Assembly: GCA_035536995.1 (NCBI GenBank)
Contig: DATLNB010000023.1
Coordinates: 103,004-167,003, forward strand
Source: AV80 sp035536995
GTDB taxonomy: Bacteria; Verrucomicrobiota; Verrucomicrobiia; Chthoniobacterales; UBA10450
Reading direction: 5' to 3'
Length of the DNA stretch: 64,000 nt
Shown: positions 26,501-32,890 of the stretch, one piece after another
Layout of the letters: each line of letters starts with the position of its first letter
Numbering within the stretch: position 1 is the first letter of the stretch
The notes under the pieces: model-generated
Told to the model about the DNA's origin: nothing
Database searches by the model: none
Seen by the model: only the letters and a program-made list of their open reading frames with translations
Made by a program: the position numbers and the translations under genes

Positions 26501-27386
26501 GTTCCGTCCGCGAAATTCCTGGGAAGTCTACCCGGGGAGTCCGGATCAGGACCAGTATGTGGATGGCGGCGTCATGGACAATCTCCCCTTGGATTCAATC
26601 GTTCGGTTCCTCGATCACGCTTCGAGGCCCGGGCTAGATGGGGTATTACCGAGTCATATTCGCAGACGGCCCGGAACACCCCACCTGATTGTGACTGGAT
26701 CACTCGAGCCGAACTGTTATCCGCTCACCTTCGATCGGGTCAATCAAATCACACAAAATTGGGTCGCCCTCACCAAGCGCGCCCGGGAGATCGGATACAA
26801 TCGGAAGATTCACGATTTCGAGGTAGCCCAGCGCGACATGAGCGAAATTTGGCACGGTCCCGCGCGCATCAGTAACGGGTTTGAGCCGATCGACATAGAA
26901 GTCGTAACCGTGAAGCCCGAATGGCTCTGCGGGACTTTTGCGTTTCACCCGATGCTGGGTTTCAGCCGAAAGCGGCAGGCCGCCAGCATCGCCCATGGCT
27001 GCGCCGGGACTCTGAAACAGATGCGGCAATTGTGGGAGAGACGCCCGGCCAAGGAGGGGCAGAAATACTTCTGGGGTATGCGAACGGATTTAGTTCAGAG
27101 AGTTCGTGACGAGATTGATCCTGAAGCCGGGAAGCGCCAGCTCAAAGGAGAATGCTGGTTTTGCCCCGGCTTGGCATGCCCCTTCAGTGAACCGGAGTTG
27201 GCCAACCTTCCATGGGAAACACGCAACAAGAAGTTGCCGTCTGCGACCCGCGATGCTCTTGTCTCGATTTATCATGAATGCGGCAAGGCCGACAATCACG
27301 CCAAGCCCAAGGGAATCCGACACAGGAAATCCGTTCAGCAAAATCTAGGACCCGTCGACAGGGCCCCCGCACCGGTCGTGGTCTAA
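23544..27386 (+). CDS. Tandem patatin protein: two complete patatin lipase domains, each with a Cys cluster
   Basis: A 1280-residue protein with two patatin (phospholipase A2-like) domains. Domain 1, about residues 30-610: oxyanion loop GGG (38-40), nucleophile Ser69 in GISAG, dyad Asp450 in IDGE; it holds a long helical insert with a possible membrane segment (262-280). Domain 2, about 732-1165: GG (739-740), Ser768 in GASVG, Asp1007 in VDGG. Each is followed by a Cys cluster, C661/C664/C667 and C1204/C1207/C1212. Both catalytic pairs are kept, so both domains may be active on lipid esters. No signal peptide is seen. It stands alone; the ATG overlaps a preceding frame as TAATG. Confidence 0.88.
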   Translation: MSARRNAVLMPTANGQQPEGRPLLGGKNKTLRVYAFSGGGFDTAMQLGVVHAILLNREEERPELVTGISAGAISAVSLVEIIQAGEGLGPAEQRAAQVAKFRSVLEAYREGPLQLLKAQFPDGYETNSRRVTENLKLPIHVEAERANRDEAQRAESGLLKLINELLEIDLPMRQAVLLIRLVLAIREAREMGVKKTALAAEFGLLYWRIILNLDSLSLFTGRFVLLLIKANQEPGSACPAREVLFRKRRIQRRLKDAWQRLVGGICLLGLPVLAGIYVTGRFFRTRLKSKNWLRRMLQQWLPETWWRHFFSWHAAEECVRSVLDHYALAQDVGDSNALRQMFVDLFDPNYFGKLNMTMVTEAALDRRTSASKPQRPTTKKKLHHYSKGNSPLEVAILAADIAEPRVCPVPPSTAVVDALMAATAIAPIFRAVGLPVPEEKPRLPDSYFIDGENVNADPLRPTIKILQKRIHLETTAVRLYSAVPYPISKRELPEEKQYRGLVEVALRSLQLQRLQNALLERRFIDLYRKSLETIIGPNRAVWDRAPGSNRTGKNKPLIAASVISIEAEKPLRLNQKIPAARSHVERRGLIDSAVADGCRATIAAWLNDPAEPLHQTGLSLRKAKGLQTVSCRELLKAHFLRHSAPLPARPGSTPGGGPGLCEICQSCVFFRPGLDPALNGSAVAEKGFQLPEVPADQSVSPPERTGADVGYQLSAREKMETVPRRRESCEPTVSLLFSGGVFRGVYQIGVANALQVLNLRPNIVAGASVGSITAALVAQVFSVVNPLERRRQMASLAATYLALDRLILTDRFYDFVKRVTLRAGSAQFSPRDLDMLFRRYDEGSTADFSAQARRTIAGLERLLYLSPFELLELIQRHRSQSYAELWRLLGRHAQELLDRNGASLEILGAEPLALLLSEHLLRHHPEPSPRFDLFADASGQRKIHLLATVTNLTRGKLSTLGQQHGEEREWPILRDGLLASSAFPGVFRPRNSWEVYPGSPDQDQYVDGGVMDNLPLDSIVRFLDHASRPGLDGVLPSHIRRRPGTPHLIVTGSLEPNCYPLTFDRVNQITQNWVALTKRAREIGYNRKIHDFEVAQRDMSEIWHGPARISNGFEPIDIEVVTVKPEWLCGTFAFHPMLGFSRKRQAASIAHGCAGTLKQMRQLWERRPAKEGQKYFWGMRTDLVQRVRDEIDPEAGKRQLKGECWFCPGLACPFSEPELANLPWETRNKKLPSATRDALVSIYHECGKADNHAKPKGIRHRKSVQQNLGPVDRAPAPVVV

Positions 27387-27439
27387 GCTTGGTTGGTCGC
27401 TTTTACCCTCGGTGGCGCTCCTGCCGAGGATTCGACAAT

Positions 27440-27889
27440 TTGATCCTGCGCGTTCGAAAATTTGAAACAGAGCTCTGGGTGCCGCGGCCGCGGGAGGAGG
27501 TCTTCGCTTTTTTCGCTGATGCGGCGAATCTGGACGCGATCACACCGCCATGGGTGTGCTTCAAGACCCTGACGCCCGTCCCGATCGAAATGGGCGCGGG
27601 CACGTTGATAGATCACAAACTGCGGATCCACGGGATCCCGATCCGCTGGCGCACCCAAATCACAGTCTGGGAACCGCCTCGACGATTCGTGGATGAACAG
27701 TTGCGCGGTCCGTACCGGCTTTGGCGCCACGAACACTTGTTCGAAGAACGCGAGGGCGGCACGATGGTGCGGGACCGGGTCGAGTACGCAGTTCTGTTCG
27801 ACTTTCTTGTTCATGAGCTCTTCGTCCGCCGCGACGTCGAAAAGATATTCGCTTACCGCACCGAAAATTTGCGAAAGCGCTTTTCCTGA
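27440..27889 (+). CDS. SRPBCC/START-like ligand-binding protein
   Basis: A 149-residue protein of the SRPBCC superfamily (cell-division-inhibitor-like/ CDP-paratose-epimerase-fused group). Signatures are 'ELWVPRPREEVFAFFADAAN', 'LDAITPPWVCFKTLTPVPIE', 'YRLWRHEHLFEEREGGTMVR' and 'VEYAVLFDFLVHELFVRRDV'. The fold is a helix-grip pocket for hydrophobic ligands. A TTG at 27440 gives the normal size; the frame is open to 27278, but that part overlaps the patatin gene. Ligand unknown. Confidence 0.85.
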   Translation: MILRVRKFETELWVPRPREEVFAFFADAANLDAITPPWVCFKTLTPVPIEMGAGTLIDHKLRIHGIPIRWRTQITVWEPPRRFVDEQLRGPYRLWRHEHLFEEREGGTMVRDRVEYAVLFDFLVHELFVRRDVEKIFAYRTENLRKRFS

Positions 27890-27966
27890 CGCGAGATGCC
27901 GATCCTGGTTGACCGGGGCGTGATCGCGATCAACGTCGTTGGATGACGACATCCTCACCGAAAGCC

Positions 27967-28380
27967 ATGAGCATTCAGCCTTATCTGTTTTTCGGAGGCC
28001 GCTGTGAAGAAGCGATCGAATTCTACCGAACGGCGGTGGGCGCCGAAGTCGAGATGCAGATGCGCTTTAAGGAAAGTCCGGAGCCACAGCCCGAACTGCC
28101 GGAATGCTTCGGGGATAAGATCATGCACGCCATGCTCCGGATCGGCGACAGCGCCGTTATGGCGTCCGATGGGCGATGCAACGGGGAAGCGAACTTCGAA
28201 GGGTTCTCGCTTTCCATCACCGTGACCGATGAATCCGAGGCAGAACGGATCTTTGCGGCCCTGAGCGAGGACGGACTTGTGACAATGCCGCTCGAGAAAA
28301 CATTCTGGGCGCCAAAATTTGGAATGCTGCAGGACCGTTTCGGGGTGGGGTGGATGGTCTCGGTGATGCACAAGCCCTGA
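27967..28380 (+). CDS. VOC-family PhnB-like protein
   Basis: A 137-residue glyoxalase-fold protein of the PhnB/YjdN type. It opens 'QPYLFFGGRCEEAIEFYRTA', has 'DKIMHAMLRIGDSAVMASDG' and closes 'FWAPKFGMLQDRFGVGWMVS'. Family members are dimers with a metal or ligand pocket but mostly no known reaction. The ATG at 27967 begins the domain directly; an in-frame ATG at 27943 adds eight residues. It lies downstream of the SRPBCC gene on the same strand. Confidence 0.88.
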   Translation: MSIQPYLFFGGRCEEAIEFYRTAVGAEVEMQMRFKESPEPQPELPECFGDKIMHAMLRIGDSAVMASDGRCNGEANFEGFSLSITVTDESEAERIFAALSEDGLVTMPLEKTFWAPKFGMLQDRFGVGWMVSVMHKP

Positions 28381-28395
28381 GCGCGCCCTCGCAGC

Positions 28396-29136
28396 CTAAC
28401 GACTCCGAGTAACCCGGACCTCCGGCCGATACGTCACCCGCACGAGCAGGTCGCCCCTTCCGCCTCGGGGTTTCGGCAGGCCCTGGTTCGGCACGCGGAG
28501 AATCTCTCCCCGCTTTACTCGCGGGGGCACCTCGATCCGCAAGTATTGTCCGGCCGGCCCCTCCATCGTTTCGGTCCCGCCGTGCGAGGCCCGGCGGGCA
28601 TCGATACGCAGCTCGCATCGCAGATCGCTCCCGCGCGGCTTGAAACGAAATCCCGGCAGGGCCTTCACCCGAAGTTCAACATATCCGGCCCGAGCGGCGC
28701 CGGTTCGCGGGATGCGAAGACGCGCGCCCGGCGCGGTCCCGGCCGGGACATCGAGTCTATAAGTCTCCATACCATCGGGATTGCCGGGGTCATTGACGTG
28801 GACCTTAACCGATGTGCCCCGAATAAAATCTTCAATCCGGAGCCGGATTTCCTGCGAAATGTTGCGGCGCGGTTTGGAAGGTCGGCCACCGGCGGCGCTG
28901 CGACTGGCCGCATCCAGCTCGCGGTCGTAGGCGCGGCGTCGGGCCGGATCGCTCAGGGTTTCGTAGGCGGCATTGAGCGCTGTGATCCGAGCGCTCGTAT
29001 CAGCAAATCCCGGGTTCGCGTCCGGGTGATGCCTTTTCGCTAGTTGACGATAAGCGTCCCGAATTTGCTGGCGGGTGCATCCACGATCCAACCCGAGCGT
29101 CTGATAATGAGTTGAGCTGGTTGTGGACGATCCCAT
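28396..29136 (-). CDS. DnaJ-class co-chaperone, CbpA-like
   Basis: A 246-residue J-domain protein. The J domain is complete, 'YQTLGLDRGCTRQQIRDAYR' then HPD in 'LAKRHHPDANPG' and 'ITALNAAYETLSDPARRRAY'. After it come two substrate-binding beta domains, with 'DVPAGTAPGARLRIP' and 'VKRGEILRVPNQGLPKPRGG'. There is no zinc-finger Cys domain, so it is CbpA-like (type II). It stimulates DnaK and may bind curved DNA. The ATG at 29136 starts five bases after the cupin stop; an overlapping TTG at 29145 forms TTGA. Confidence 0.9.
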   Translation of the reverse strand: MGSSTTSSTHYQTLGLDRGCTRQQIRDAYRQLAKRHHPDANPGFADTSARITALNAAYETLSDPARRRAYDRELDAASRSAAGGRPSKPRRNISQEIRLRIEDFIRGTSVKVHVNDPGNPDGMETYRLDVPAGTAPGARLRIPRTGAARAGYVELRVKALPGFRFKPRGSDLRCELRIDARRASHGGTETMEGPAGQYLRIEVPPRVKRGEILRVPNQGLPKPRGGRGDLLVRVTYRPEVRVTRSR

Positions 29137-29141
29137 CCAGC

Positions 29142-29579
29142 TCAACCCGGTTGGTTACGATCGTATGGAACAATCTCGTCCCACTCCGCAGCCGAAGACC
29201 GGGCCACGAACGCAACTACGGGCTCGGTGTCACTCATGTTGAAGACCTCGTGCGGCACACCCGGCTTGATGTAAATAAAATCGCCAGCTTCATTTTCGAG
29301 CACCTGCTTAAGGCCCGGCCCGAACTCATGGCGGACTTTGCCTTCGAGGATATAGAGGATCAGCTCAAAGCCGACATGGATATGGGCCTTCGCCACGCCG
29401 CCAGGCGGGATCGTCGCAATGTTGGCGGAAAGCTTCGTGGTTCCGACATTCTTCCCGGACATTCCCTGTTTGTAATGGATGCCATTCCAGTCGCGCCGCG
29501 CGCCGCCGCCGCGGATCGTCAGGATACCGTCGTGGTCTTCCACCGAGTGTAACTCCAAATTGTCTTTATCGTCGTTCAT
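29142..29579 (-). CDS. Cupin-domain protein
   Basis: A 145-residue cupin. Motif 1 is 'PPGGVAKAHIHVGFELILYI', with His-x-His and a Glu, and motif 2 is 'AGDFIYIKPGVPHEVFNMSD', with His. All metal ligands of the cupin fold are therefore present. Similar short proteins occur as putative dioxygenases or sugar-binding proteins; the ligand is unknown. It lies between the M28 peptidase and the DnaJ-type gene in the leftward run, with close spacing to both. Confidence 0.85.
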   Translation of the reverse strand: MNDDKDNLELHSVEDHDGILTIRGGGARRDWNGIHYKQGMSGKNVGTTKLSANIATIPPGGVAKAHIHVGFELILYILEGKVRHEFGPGLKQVLENEAGDFIYIKPGVPHEVFNMSDTEPVVAFVARSSAAEWDEIVPYDRNQPG

Positions 29580-29601
29580 AAAGTTGGAAGCACTCGGGCT
29601 T

Positions 29602-31875
29602 CTACAGTTCAATGCTTCTCGCTACCAAGGTAACATCGCTGCCGTAACCCGGAGTGGTATCGTCAGGCCGTTGGGCAAGAGGTGCAATGTTCGGCAGACC
29701 GGGCGTTGTGTCGGCTATCCAAAGCCGGACGGAATTCCGGGCAACGAAACGTAACTCCAGCGACGCTCCTTCGGGCGGCAGGTTATAAAAACGGAGGGAC
29801 CACGGAGCGTTGCTTTGCGAGTCTTGGTGAACCGGTTCTAGGTTTCCGTTCCAACCAGCGGCAGACAGCTCCACCTCGCCGGGAACCCGAACAATAACCG
29901 TCCGTGCGCCCCGGGTCGATCCGATCTGCAATCGGACCGAACGCAGATCACCAGCAGTCGATTCCTGCACGACCGTGGCGGAGGGCGGGGTAGCGGACAC
30001 TGATGTCGCTTCACTGGCTAGCACTGGGCGCAAAAGCCCTGCGGTATAATCCGGATCGGAATGCGGCGTCGTCCTGTTTCCAAGGACGAGCCCGGTCCAC
30101 GCGTCTGGCGCCGGGTCGTAGCTGACCCACTTTGCTTTGTTGTGGTCGGCATTTACGCTGTAGATGAGCGTGTTCCGGCGAGGGTGGTCTTTGCTCCATA
30201 CCGAAAGACGGATACCGGCTCCGATCAGAACAAGCGAGGCCACGAACACAATCGCGCGAGACGGCCACGAAGGAAGAAGGCTATCGAGTAGCTGCGGGGC
30301 CATCGCCAGCACGACGGTGAGAAGAAATCCAGCCGCCGCTACCGCAATGTAGGTAAAGCTCAAGGCGACGAAAAACATGTAGGCCAAAGGGACTAGAACG
30401 AGGAGACCTGGAATTAGAAAAATCAGCTGGCAGACCCGTTGGCCCGCGCCGGTCAAGCGCAGGCTCAGGAGCATTCCTGTCATGGCGAAAACGAGTGGCC
30501 ATTGCAAAACATAGCTTCCGCCTATTAGCAGCGAGCAGAGGGGGACACTCAAGAACGATACGGCAATGAGTTGGCCTACTGCCAGGTTCGGAAAGCCGAG
30601 CTTTTGTCCGAAAAACCGCTGGCTGATCAGGCCTAGTCCCAAAGCGATTCCCATTATCCCTTCAAACAAGAGCTGATTACTGAAGGTATCGCCCTCGAGG
30701 GATTCCCGTGTGACAAGTTTGGCCGCGGCGAAAGCAACAAGGGCAGAGCCTGCGATAACGAGAAGCTGAAGAAGGAAGCACCCAAGTCCGGCTGCGGTTC
30801 GCCGGAGGGTGAGTCCCGATGACCATGCGGATCGAAAGCAAGCGAAAGAGAAGACGATCGGGAGGAGGAGGGCAATCGTCCACGCCAGCCAGGCCGGATA
30901 AACCAACAACCAGCTTCCAAACGGATTGAAGTAAACCCGATCTGGCGCCTCCTTTGGCATCTCGGAGAGGTTGCCGAAGTGCCGAATGATACTGTGAACA
31001 TTCGCACCCATATGTTGAACGCTGCGGGCGTCGAGATTCTCGATCGTGTCCAAGCGGGTGTGATAGTTTTGGTAGGTCTCGAGAAAGGCGAAATTAAGAC
31101 CGGTGAGGCCAGCCGCCTTCAAAGGTGTGAAATCGGTGTCGTTAGGTAGAAGCTTGTAGACCGACGCCATGAGCGAGCTGGCCATCGGATAGGGCGAGGC
31201 TCTCTTGAACTCGCGGATCAGCGCGCCATTTTCGTCACTCGTCTCGAACATCAGAGAAGGGCCCGAGCTCCCGCGCGCTTCCAGGTTGACCATTAAGCCT
31301 ATTCGGTCTTTGAGCTCGGGGTGCGCAGTAACAAAGGCCTTCGCGCCGAGGAGTCCGCGTGCTTCTTCGCCATCGCTGAACAAGACGATGATGTCATTCT
31401 TCAAAGGGCCGCTAACCCGGGCTGCGCGAAGCGATTCGAGGATAACGATAAGGCCGGCGCCGTCGTCGGCCGCGCCCGGCCCCTCGGCGACGGAGTCATA
31501 ATGCGCGACGAGCATCACGGCGCGAGTGTTCGACTGACCGGCAAAGGTGGCGACGATGTTGTGCGCGATGCCCGAATGGAAATTACGTCCGTTTTGCGCA
31601 GTGCCCAGCGCTGGTTCGACCCGGACTTCCCCGCCGAGCGAGGCAAGCTGCGCGACCAGGTATTCTCGCACCTTTATTGCGTAGTCGCTGCCGATGGGCC
31701 GCGGCTGTGTTGCGATCTGTCCAAGGTGAGCCATGGCGCGTTCGGCCGAGAAGACTCCCGGCGGGCCCGCCGCGCTGACCGCGGGAGGAGGCCGTGTTCC
31801 CCACAGTCCCAATGCGCTCACGAGAGCAAGCGCAAACCAGAGAGAGGCAGTGGTTATGTTGGCTTGAAACCTCAA
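29602..31875 (-). CDS. Multi-span membrane M28 aminopeptidase (ERMP1-like layout)
   Basis: A 757-residue membrane protein. After an N-terminal signal-anchor segment ('TTASLWFALALVSALGLWG') comes an extracytoplasmic M28 zinc peptidase: H125 in AHYDS, D137 in AADDGAG, catalytic E170/E171 in DGEEARG, E199 in NLEARGS and H272 in YHTRLDT. Residues of about 325-570 form roughly nine membrane segments, and the last 180 residues a soluble beta domain. This order resembles ERMP1/Fxna-type proteins of eukaryotes and related bacterial proteins. The start is TTG at 31875, which shares bases with the MOSC stop as TTGA. Confidence 0.88.
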   Translation of the reverse strand: MRFQANITTASLWFALALVSALGLWGTRPPPAVSAAGPPGVFSAERAMAHLGQIATQPRPIGSDYAIKVREYLVAQLASLGGEVRVEPALGTAQNGRNFHSGIAHNIVATFAGQSNTRAVMLVAHYDSVAEGPGAADDGAGLIVILESLRAARVSGPLKNDIIVLFSDGEEARGLLGAKAFVTAHPELKDRIGLMVNLEARGSSGPSLMFETSDENGALIREFKRASPYPMASSLMASVYKLLPNDTDFTPLKAAGLTGLNFAFLETYQNYHTRLDTIENLDARSVQHMGANVHSIIRHFGNLSEMPKEAPDRVYFNPFGSWLLVYPAWLAWTIALLLPIVFSFACFRSAWSSGLTLRRTAAGLGCFLLQLLVIAGSALVAFAAAKLVTRESLEGDTFSNQLLFEGIMGIALGLGLISQRFFGQKLGFPNLAVGQLIAVSFLSVPLCSLLIGGSYVLQWPLVFAMTGMLLSLRLTGAGQRVCQLIFLIPGLLVLVPLAYMFFVALSFTYIAVAAAGFLLTVVLAMAPQLLDSLLPSWPSRAIVFVASLVLIGAGIRLSVWSKDHPRRNTLIYSVNADHNKAKWVSYDPAPDAWTGLVLGNRTTPHSDPDYTAGLLRPVLASEATSVSATPPSATVVQESTAGDLRSVRLQIGSTRGARTVIVRVPGEVELSAAGWNGNLEPVHQDSQSNAPWSLRFYNLPPEGASLELRFVARNSVRLWIADTTPGLPNIAPLAQRPDDTTPGYGSDVTLVARSIEL

Positions 31876-32651
31876 TCGAGCAGAGTTACCGGGTCGCCTT
31901 TCGCTACCAACCCTTCGATAACTACGGCGCCGTAAAGTCCGGCGTGGCCGGTATGCGCCTGGGCGATTGTCTTGAGCACAGCGGGATTCTTCTCCGCGGT
32001 GTCCGGGTCGAGAGTAACCATCATGCAGCGGGAATCGCGTTGGATGATTGCGACAACTACCTTAGAGCCGAGCCGCAACGAACGCCCCACTAACTGCTCC
32101 TCTGCGAATGGCCCGATTTCGGGCAGATCCAGGTAGACGTTCGCGCGGAAGCGGCGGTGATCTACGTGGTGCCCGATCTCCTGACCAATTTGTTGCGCGG
32201 TCTGAATGGAGAAGACCGACACCGGCCGGCAGTCGGTGATCGCTCGCTCAGAGCGGATCAGGGTCAGGTCGCCTTGCCGGCCGTTGGCCAGGAGTTCCTT
32301 GAGCCGCGGATCGTCAATCGGGAACACGCCGCCCTCCGGAGTCTCGACGTCGATCATCAATTCCTCGGGCGTTCCCGAAAGCGGAGCCGCACCGTTCTTC
32401 TCTGCATCAATAAGATTAACCGGGCGGGCCGCCTTCTCCGGATAACGAAAGCGAGGGCGGTAGCGAATCATCTCGCGTTCATCGCGCCCGGTGAAATAAG
32501 GAAACCCGGCCGGGGCCGTCGAGCTTCGAAAAGCGAAGAGACGGTCGCCATACACGCCAGCGTACCCGACGAAGAGCTCGGCCATTTCCTCGCCCCGCAT
32601 ACTCTTCACCGGGTAGCGCCAGAGGCTGTCCACCTTGCCGATACCGTTCAT
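31872..32651 (-). CDS. MOSC-domain protein (YcbX-like)
   Basis: A 259-residue protein with a MOSC N-terminal beta-barrel ('GKVDSLWRYPVKSMRGEEMA') followed by the MOSC domain ('IGHHVDHRRFRANVYLDLPE' and 'GSKVVVAIIQRDSRCMMVTL'). The conserved Cys in SRCMMVT matches the molybdenum ligand of YcbX/mARC-type enzymes, which reduce N-hydroxylated compounds. No ferredoxin domain is attached. The ATG at 32651 starts the barrel; the frame is open to 33095, but that part is antisense-like. Confidence 0.9.
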   Translation of the reverse strand: MNGIGKVDSLWRYPVKSMRGEEMAELFVGYAGVYGDRLFAFRSSTAPAGFPYFTGRDEREMIRYRPRFRYPEKAARPVNLIDAEKNGAAPLSGTPEELMIDVETPEGGVFPIDDPRLKELLANGRQGDLTLIRSERAITDCRPVSVFSIQTAQQIGQEIGHHVDHRRFRANVYLDLPEIGPFAEEQLVGRSLRLGSKVVVAIIQRDSRCMMVTLDPDTAEKNPAVLKTIAQAHTGHAGLYGAVVIEGLVAKGDPVTLLD

Positions 32652-32675
32652 CGGGAAAGTAGAAGATAAGACAGC

Positions 32676-32689
32676 GGAAGTAGGAAGTA
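32676..32689. repeat. Two copies of GGAAGTA
   Basis: Two perfect 7-base units upstream of the MOSC gene, the same unit as the triple copy at 21166-21186. Confidence 0.6.
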
Positions 32690-32890
32690 TTAAAGGAAGC
32701 CGTTCGGTAAAGTTTACCGGGGGCAGCTTCGTGCTCCGTTCTCGGTGTTTGGGAAAAAAATCGGTATCGGCAGGGCCGGGGCGTGGAGCGCTTACGGTCA
32801 CCCCGGTTTCCCAGAAAATCGTCGGCACGCCGCGCGACGCGTTTTTTTCTAATTCAGAAACGTTTGCCGGGAGACGCGAGGTTTGGCTGA

